The notes under the pieces: generated by a model
Told to the model about the DNA's origin: nothing
Seen by the model: only the letters and a program-made list of their open reading frames with translations
The model's database searches: none
Position numbers and translations under genes: made by a program
In this document: positions 57,568-64,000 of the stretch, in pieces
How the letters are laid out: each line of letters begins with the position of its first letter
Numbering within the stretch: the stretch's first letter is position 1
Assembly (NCBI RefSeq): GCF_003815675.1
Contig: NZ_CP033918.1
Location: 744,001-808,000 of the forward strand
DNA: 64,000 bases
From: Chryseobacterium sp. G0186
GTDB taxonomy: Bacteria > Bacteroidota > Bacteroidia > Flavobacteriales > Weeksellaceae
Direction: 5' to 3'

Positions 57568-59757
57568 TTGAAAGACCTGCTTCTTATTACCCCGCCTTTT
57601 ACTCAACTTAACACTCCTTATCCGGCAACAGCTTATATCAAAGGATTTTTAAATACTAAAAATATTTCCTGTTATCAGATTGATTTGGGGATTGATGTTA
57701 TCTTGGAGTTATTTTCAAAGGAAGGAATACAAAAGGTTTTCAATAAAGAAATTGATCTTCAGAACGCATCCGAAAACTCTCAGAGAATCTTTGCCCTAAG
57801 AGAAGAATATTTAAAAACCATAGATCAGGTAATTACTTTTCTACAGGGTAAAAATCCTACATTGGCAAGACAGATCTGCAGTATGAACTTTCTCCCTGAA
57901 GCTTCCCGTTTCAACCAACTGGATGATATGGAATTTGCTTTCGGAAATATGGGGTTACAGGATAAAGCCAAGCATTTGGCAACCCTATATCTGGAGGATA
58001 TTTCAGACTATATTGTTGAAAATGCAGATGCAGACTTCGGATTTAGCAGATATGCGGAACGCCTTGGAAAAAGTGCAAATTCTTTTGATGAACTGTATTC
58101 AAAATTATCTGATCAGCAAACGTTTATTGATGAATTTACCTTAAGAATTCTTCGTGAAAAAGTTGAAGCTGTACAGCCTAAATTGGTTTGTTTTTCAATT
58201 CCTTTTCCCGGAAATTTGTATTCAGCTTTCAGATGTGCACAGTTTATAAAGAAGAATTTTCCTCACATTAAAATTGCAATGGGAGGAGGATTTCCCAATA
58301 CTGAATTAAGGGAAATTAAAGATCAAAGAGTATTTGAATTTTTTGATTACATTACCTTGGATGATGGTGAACTTCCTATTGAGCTTCTTCACCAAAACCT
58401 TGAAGTTCAGCCAGAAATAGCAGAATATAAAAGAACTTTTTTAATTGAAAATAAAGAAGTTGTTTATAAAAATAATTCCAAAAGACACGATTACAAACAG
58501 GCGGATATTGGTACTCCGGATTATACGGATTTAAAACTGGACCAATACATTTCAGTTATTGAAATAGCCAATCCCATGCATAGTTTGTGGAGTGACGGAA
58601 GATGGAATAAGCTAACCATGGCTCATGGATGCTACTGGGGCAAATGTACTTTCTGTGATATTTCTCTAGATTACATTAAAATATATGAACCCATCTCCGC
58701 CAAAATTCTGGTAGACAGAATGGAGGAACTTATCAAAACAACGGGCGAAACCGGATTCCATTTTGTAGATGAAGCTGCACCACCTGCTTTAATGAGAGAA
58801 GTGGCATTAGAAATTCTGCGAAGAAATCTTGTAGTTACCTGGTGGACCAATATTCGTTTTGAAAAAAGCTTCACCCGCGACTTATGTTACCTATTAAAAC
58901 TTTCCGGATGCGTTGCTGTTTCCGGTGGACTTGAAGTTGCCAGTGACCGATTGTTGAAATTAATAGACAAAGGAGTTTCTGTAGAACAGGTTGCCAATGT
59001 AACGAGAAACTTTACCGAAGCTGGTGTTATGGTACATGCCTATCTGATGTATGGCTACCCTACCCAAACTATTCAGGAAACAGTAGATTCTTTGGAAATG
59101 GTTCGACAGATGTTTGAAATGGGAATTCTTCAAAGTGGTTTCTGGCATCAGTTTGCCATGACAGCTCACTCTCCTGTTGGAATCAGTCCTGAGGATTTTG
59201 GTGTTGTTCCTATTAAGCAGGAAATTCTATTTGCCAACAACGATATAGACTTTAAAGATAAAACCGGAATTGATCATAACAAATTTAGCTTCGGATTAAA
59301 AAAGTCACTGTTCAATTATATGCATGGGATTAATTTTGAAATTCCCCTTCATGAATGGTTTGATTTTAAAATTCCAAGAACAACCATCCATCCGGATTAT
59401 ATTCACGACTGTCTTTTAGAAGATGGACAATTTAGTTTTAAAGGAAACTCAAAAGTTATCTTTTTGACCAAAAACGTAATCGCTGAGAATCGCGTAAAAA
59501 ATAAAAAGAAATATTCTGGTACATACACACTTCTTACATTCCATTTAAAAACCAATATTGTAAAGGTTGAGCTGGAAGAAGACAAGGCAGAATGGCTAAT
59601 GGATATTTTGAATGAAAATTCTATAGAAAATCAAAAGAAACCTACAGTTCAGCAACTTAAGAATCAGTTTGAGGAAAATTTTGAGGATTTTGAGTTATTT
59701 TGGTTCTCAAAACCGATGCAGCAATTGAAAGAAAATGGGGTGATTTTGAGTTTATAA
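57568..59757 (+). CDS. B12-binding-domain radical SAM protein with CX4CX2C motif
   Basis: 729 residues, TTG start (LKDLLLITPPFTQLNTPYPA) preceded by a -7 element TAACTTTG at 57547-57554, leaving a leader of only about a dozen bases. The N-terminal ~270 residues look like a B12-binding domain (VCFSIPFPGNLYSAFRCAQF, KIAMGGGFPNTELREI). The radical SAM core has HGCYWGKCTFCD, which spaces the cysteines CX4CX2C instead of the usual CX3CX2C; GLEVASDRLLKLIDKGVSVE and HAYLMYGYPTQT follow. Substrate unknown; the family includes methylases and mutases acting on unactivated carbons. Followed by a non-coding repeat array. Confidence 0.88.
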   Translation: MKDLLLITPPFTQLNTPYPATAYIKGFLNTKNISCYQIDLGIDVILELFSKEGIQKVFNKEIDLQNASENSQRIFALREEYLKTIDQVITFLQGKNPTLARQICSMNFLPEASRFNQLDDMEFAFGNMGLQDKAKHLATLYLEDISDYIVENADADFGFSRYAERLGKSANSFDELYSKLSDQQTFIDEFTLRILREKVEAVQPKLVCFSIPFPGNLYSAFRCAQFIKKNFPHIKIAMGGGFPNTELREIKDQRVFEFFDYITLDDGELPIELLHQNLEVQPEIAEYKRTFLIENKEVVYKNNSKRHDYKQADIGTPDYTDLKLDQYISVIEIANPMHSLWSDGRWNKLTMAHGCYWGKCTFCDISLDYIKIYEPISAKILVDRMEELIKTTGETGFHFVDEAAPPALMREVALEILRRNLVVTWWTNIRFEKSFTRDLCYLLKLSGCVAVSGGLEVASDRLLKLIDKGVSVEQVANVTRNFTEAGVMVHAYLMYGYPTQTIQETVDSLEMVRQMFEMGILQSGFWHQFAMTAHSPVGISPEDFGVVPIKQEILFANNDIDFKDKTGIDHNKFSFGLKKSLFNYMHGINFEIPLHEWFDFKIPRTTIHPDYIHDCLLEDGQFSFKGNSKVIFLTKNVIAENRVKNKKKYSGTYTLLTFHLKTNIVKVELEEDKAEWLMDILNENSIENQKKPTVQQLKNQFEENFEDFELFWFSKPMQQLKENGVILSL

Positions 59758-59806
59758 AAATGTTGGATTTTTTTTCAGGGATTTTGAAATAATGGCTGTT
59801 TTTTTG

Positions 59807-60006
59807 TTTTGGCTGAAGCCAACGGAATTTCTCGAATTATATAGCGGGCTAAAGCCCGTTTCTAGTGAATATTTTCTCACGCTGATTTTGCTGATTAAGC
59901 AGATTTCTAAATCTAATATAAAAGTAAAACATACCCTTTGTCATTCCGTAGGAATCTAAACCTTACTTTTAAAATAATAATACCGAGATTCCTACGGAAT
60001 GACAAG
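59807..60006 (+). repeat. Composite intergenic repeat, copy D
   Basis: TTTTGGCTGAAGCC block, then GGGCTAAAGCCC hairpin (59846-59857), then CTCACGCTGATTTTGCTGAT/AAGCAGATTTCTAAATC, then perfect 20-bp inverted arms at 59938-59957 and 59986-60005 (TTGTCATTCCGTAGGAATCT and complement). Repeats as copy E at a 254-bp step. Confidence 0.9.
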
Positions 60007-60060
60007 GTCCTACAAAAGAAAAACCTCGGAAAATTTATTTAAAGATCTGTTTTTCATAGG

Positions 60061-60263
60061 TTTTGGCTGAAGCCAATGGAATTTCTTTATTTATAGAACG
60101 GGCTAAAGCCCGTTTCTAGTGAATATTTTTCTCTCGCTGATTTTACTGATTAAGCAGATTTCTAAATCTAATATAAAAATAGCACATCCACTTTGTCATT
60201 CCGTAGGAATCTAAACCAGACATTTCAAGTAATGACATGCTGAGATTCCTACGGAATGACAAG
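60061..60263 (+). repeat. Composite intergenic repeat, copy E
   Basis: Same blocks as copy D; inverted arms at 60193-60212 and 60243-60262. Differences lie mainly in the loop between the arms and in short spacers, with the arms kept perfect, so pairing seems to be preserved. Confidence 0.9.
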
Positions 60264-60325
60264 GTTATACAAAAGGAATTCAAATCATAATTTTAAAATA
60301 ACAACAATAATAATTTTGCAAAAAG

Positions 60326-60354
60326 AAACCCTTGAAATAATCTTTCAAGGGTTT
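60326..60354. terminator. Terminator hairpin
   Basis: Stem AAACCCTTGAAA/TTTCAAGGGTTT with 5-base loop; serves the minus-strand gene that ends at 60395, and possibly the plus-strand side. Confidence 0.85.
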
Positions 60355-60394
60355 AATGTATAGGTTTTGACTGTGTCAATGGAATGGGTATTTA

Positions 60395-61213
60395 TCAATT
60401 CGGAAGATCTTTTGAAACCGGTCCAACGGATACTTTTTCCTGTACTTTAATAAAATTAGGATCCATAATGGCCATACGCTCAGCAATTGCCTTATATGTT
60501 GGATTTTTTAAAATAGATGCTCTTCCAGACATTTCCTTGTACACTGTAAAAGACTTTCCTCCGGCGGTTTTCAACTGTTTTGTTGTCGTAATATATCTTC
60601 CTATGAGCTTGCTTTTAGCATCATAGATCTCAATATCTATAAATGTTTTATCTATAATCGTATCATCTGAGCCAAAACTTACTGGTAAATTGGTGAAATA
60701 CCCTACTGGAACACCATTGCTTAGGATCTCTCCAACCTTATTTACTTCAAGATTAAGTTTATCTATCTTTCTTCGGGTTGTATAGGCATCCTTAGTTTTA
60801 CTATCCAGTTTTCTTTTGGGTACATTGGAAAAGAGTTCGTCAAGGGTCTTCACATTGATTCCCTTATTATCAATGATTTTAAGTCCTTTTATAGAAGTAT
60901 ATACTGCAGATTTTTCTTCCCCTGAAAATGCAGATGGTGAAATATAATCCAGTTCTATGGTTTTGTCGCGGTTATATACCCTATTGATCTGTATATAGCT
61001 GTCTCTCACCGAGTCTACTATACTTTTATCAATAAATTTTATGGTATACAGCGGCGTTTCCTTCAAATCCATAAAGGTATATTCACTGGATTTATTGGAG
61101 ATTTTGGCAACCGGAGTTCCGTCTAAATTGATAATCCCTCTTTTGGTCTTAATATTCTGGGCATTAAGAAAAACACTCAGGATTGTAAAGAATATGATTA
61201 TACTTTTCTTCAT
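60395..61213 (-). CDS. Exported hypothetical protein
   Basis: 272 residues with signal peptide MKKSIIIFFTILSVFLNAQN. The mature part is Lys/Asp/Ser-rich with beta-type stretches (RGIINLDGTPVAKISNKSSE; VGYFTNLPVSFGSDDTIIDK) and no Cys. The ASILKNPTYKAIAERMAIMD stretch near the end occurs in uncharacterised Chryseobacterium proteins as far as I recall. No function assigned. It lies directly after the ATP synthase genes on the same strand, separated by a strong terminator. Confidence 0.75.
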   Translation of the reverse strand: MKKSIIIFFTILSVFLNAQNIKTKRGIINLDGTPVAKISNKSSEYTFMDLKETPLYTIKFIDKSIVDSVRDSYIQINRVYNRDKTIELDYISPSAFSGEEKSAVYTSIKGLKIIDNKGINVKTLDELFSNVPKRKLDSKTKDAYTTRRKIDKLNLEVNKVGEILSNGVPVGYFTNLPVSFGSDDTIIDKTFIDIEIYDAKSKLIGRYITTTKQLKTAGGKSFTVYKEMSGRASILKNPTYKAIAERMAIMDPNFIKVQEKVSVGPVSKDLPN

Positions 61214-61237
61214 AGAATCAGATTTTTACATGAAATA

Positions 61238-61267
61238 AAAAAAGTGTAACCAAAGTTACACTTTTTT
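61238..61267 (-). terminator. atpDC operon terminator
   Basis: Thirteen-bp stem AAAAAAGTGTAAC/GTTACACTTTTTT with loop CAAA, 27 bp after the atpC stop. Confidence 0.93.
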
Positions 61268-61293
61268 GAAAATATATTTAGCTTTTCATTTAA

Positions 61294-61575
61294 TTATTCA
61301 CAAAGGATAATTCCTTTATTATGATTAAATTCTACAACACCGCTTTTGATAGTATAAGAAAAAACAGAGTCTTTATCATTTTCCTTGGTTAAGTTTTTAG
61401 CATAAGCTTCATCCACAGAATTAGCAAATAACTTTACTTTACCACCGATTAAAGAAGAAACGATTCCTGCGTGGTTTTTCATGATGTGAAATTCACCATT
61501 TTTTCCAGGCAATAATACAGAGTTTACCTCTCCTTCAAAAACTACGTATTCTGGTGTTAAAATTTTTATATTCAT
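61294..61575 (-). CDS. atpC: F1 ATP synthase epsilon subunit
   Basis: 93 residues: only the N-terminal beta-sandwich domain (MNIKILTPEYVVFEGEVNSV; PGKNGEFHIMKNHAGIVSSL), without the C-terminal helical hairpin, which is the short form usual in Bacteroidota. Downstream of atpD with an 88-bp spacer containing a heptamer repeat. Other ATP synthase genes are not in this window; atpD-atpC apart from the rest is typical of the phylum. Confidence 0.95.
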   Translation of the reverse strand: MNIKILTPEYVVFEGEVNSVLLPGKNGEFHIMKNHAGIVSSLIGGKVKLFANSVDEAYAKNLTKENDKDSVFSYTIKSGVVEFNHNKGIILCE

Positions 61576-61593
61576 TTTAATTTAGATTTGAAG

Positions 61594-61614
61594 ATTTCAG
61601 ATTTCAGATTTCAG
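61594..61614. repeat. Heptamer tandem repeat (ATTTCAG)x3 in the atpD-atpC spacer
   Basis: Three perfect ATTTCAG units between the atpD stop and the atpC start, 19 bp before the atpC start codon on the minus strand. Confidence 0.9.
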
Positions 61615-61663
61615 ACAGCGTTAAAGTCTCATGTCTAGTATCTGATATCTTTTTTCTAATTTA

Positions 61664-63222
<1,559 letters not shown>

Positions 63223-63433
63223 TTGCTAAAAAAAAGATTTTTATCATGCTTTTTAATATCATACCCAGTTCGTGTTTTAGTATGTAAAATTCAATGTTTA
63301 TTGCTATATTTAAAAGCTAATTTGCGATTTTACAGATTTGTTTATATACTTTACATCATAACAGGTCATTTCATTTCAATATATTTCATTTCAAATTTTC
63401 AGTTTCCCACCGTTACATTCAAAATAAAGGCTT

Positions 63434-63441
63434 TATATTTG
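63434..63441 (+). promoter_or_regulatory. -7 element of ribF
   Basis: TATATTTG fits TAnnTTTG and lies 20 bp before the TTG start of ribF. Confidence 0.6.
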
Positions 63442-63460
63442 CAGTCAAAATTTTTCCGTT

Positions 63461-64000
63461 TTGAAAGTTTTCAAGAATTTTAAAGATTATTCCTCTCAAA
63501 AGCCTCTAGCATTGTCTTTAGGCATGTTTGACGGGGTGCATCTGGGGCATAAAAGTATTATAGATGAACTGATTAAGGTAGGAACAGAAAACAATATGGA
63601 AACTGCCATCCTTACTTTTTGGCCACATCCAAGATTTGTTTTTAACCCCAATGAAGATTTAAAACTTCTGAATACCATAGAAGAAAAGCAGCAGCTTGTT
63701 GAAAAATATTCTATTGATACCTTATTTCTGAAAGAATTTGATGAAGAATTCAGAAATCTAACCGGAGAGGAATTTGTACGTCAGATATTAATTGATAAAC
63801 TCAATGTAAAGTATCTTATTATAGGCTACGACCACTCTTTTGGAAAGAATAAAAGCGGAAATTTTGAGCTTCTTCAACAACTGTCCAAAGAACTTGACTT
63901 TGAGGTTGAACAAATGGAAGCCATTAATATTCACGAAAATAACATCAGTTCTACAAAGGTTCGTAATGCTCTTTTAACCGGAAATATTAAAGAGGCCAAT
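63461..64000 (+). CDS. ribF: Bifunctional riboflavin kinase/FAD synthetase (partial)
   Basis: 180 codons from a TTG start (LKVFKNFKDYSSQKPLALSL) to the window edge, so only the FMN adenylyltransferase part is seen. Nucleotidyltransferase motif GMFDGVHLGHKSII (the GxFDGxHxGH signature), TFWPHPRFVF and the ISSTKVRNALLTG motif are all present. It converts riboflavin to FMN and FAD. The C-terminal kinase domain lies beyond the window. No ATG gives a better start. Confidence 0.95.
   Translation, partial: MKVFKNFKDYSSQKPLALSLGMFDGVHLGHKSIIDELIKVGTENNMETAILTFWPHPRFVFNPNEDLKLLNTIEEKQQLVEKYSIDTLFLKEFDEEFRNLTGEEFVRQILIDKLNVKYLIIGYDHSFGKNKSGNFELLQQLSKELDFEVEQMEAINIHENNISSTKVRNALLTGNIKEAN

Larger units (their letters stand above)
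59758..60394. other. Intergenic region occupied by composite repeats
   Basis: About 640 bp with no gene: two direct copies of the composite repeat (59807-60006, 60061-60263) and a terminator at 60326-60354. Confidence 0.8.

Noticed and set aside
60384..60626. Plus-strand frame of 80 codons at the end of the exported hypothetical gene
   Set aside because: Antisense to the minus-strand gene with signal peptide; lower coding quality.

Overview
The window looks like chromosome of a Chryseobacterium-type flavobacterium (Bacteroidota, Weeksellaceae). Evidence: AT-rich DNA, TAnnTTTG -7 promoter elements with short leaders, a short primary sigma factor without region 1.1, a Bacteroidota-type (T6SSiii) secretion operon with TssN, a relic of a T9SS sorting domain, a B12-riboswitch-controlled metE, and a subclass B1 beta-lactamase of the IND/CGB type known from this genus. 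No tRNA, rRNA, insertion sequence, prophage or CRISPR array was seen.

Layout. 1-5.5 kb: alpha/beta hydrolase, a papain-like-fold candidate, then a zinc module: a Fur/Zur-type repressor divergent from merC-like, CobW GTPase and alkaline phosphatase genes, with three copies of one operator-like sequence. 5.5-10.5 kb: XRE/S24 regulator, a glycine-zipper bacteriocin-like peptide, an Lrp regulator, and a cobalamin riboswitch with metE. 10.5-14 kb: two acidic hypothetical proteins, a VOC protein, and 1.4 kb of gene-poor DNA with decayed fragments. 14-20 kb: LuxR and AraC regulators and a five-gene ArsR cassette (ArsR, SRPBCC, YdeI-like, DoxX-like, DUF4256). 20-27.5 kb: threonine aldolase, DtxR regulator, metallo-beta-lactamase, a three-gene T6SS operon (tssG-tssN-tssK) and an S1/P1 nuclease. 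27.7-31.4 kb: rpoD, a lipoprotein, GNAT and FAD monooxygenase.

31.4-38.7 kb is a minus-strand copper/metal envelope cluster: TonB receptor, HYC_CC_PP protein, two DUF3347 proteins, a multicopper oxidase fused to metal-binding and CopB-like domains, and a haem-binding protein. 38.7-46 kb: kdsA, DUF1697 and two large membrane glycosyltransferase-like proteins. 46-48.5 kb: a cysteine-synthase-like enzyme followed by an alpha-oxoamine synthase, plausibly the first two steps of sulfonolipid (capnine/sulfobacin) synthesis. 48.5-57.5 kb: a DMT exporter, then a LytS/LytTR two-component system flanked by two related beta-helix-like proteins and a TPR protein. 57.5-64 kb: a B12-binding radical SAM enzyme, a repeat array, an unknown secreted protein, atpC/atpD and the start of ribF.

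Non-coding structure is a strong theme. A composite intergenic repeat (about 200-250 bp, built on a 20-bp inverted repeat) occurs around 22.0, 39.8-40.1 and 59.8-60.3 kb. Heptamer tandem repeats lie beside many genes, and a separate element with inverted ends lies at 30.0-30.2 kb. All functions are inferred from reading the sequence; no database search was run.
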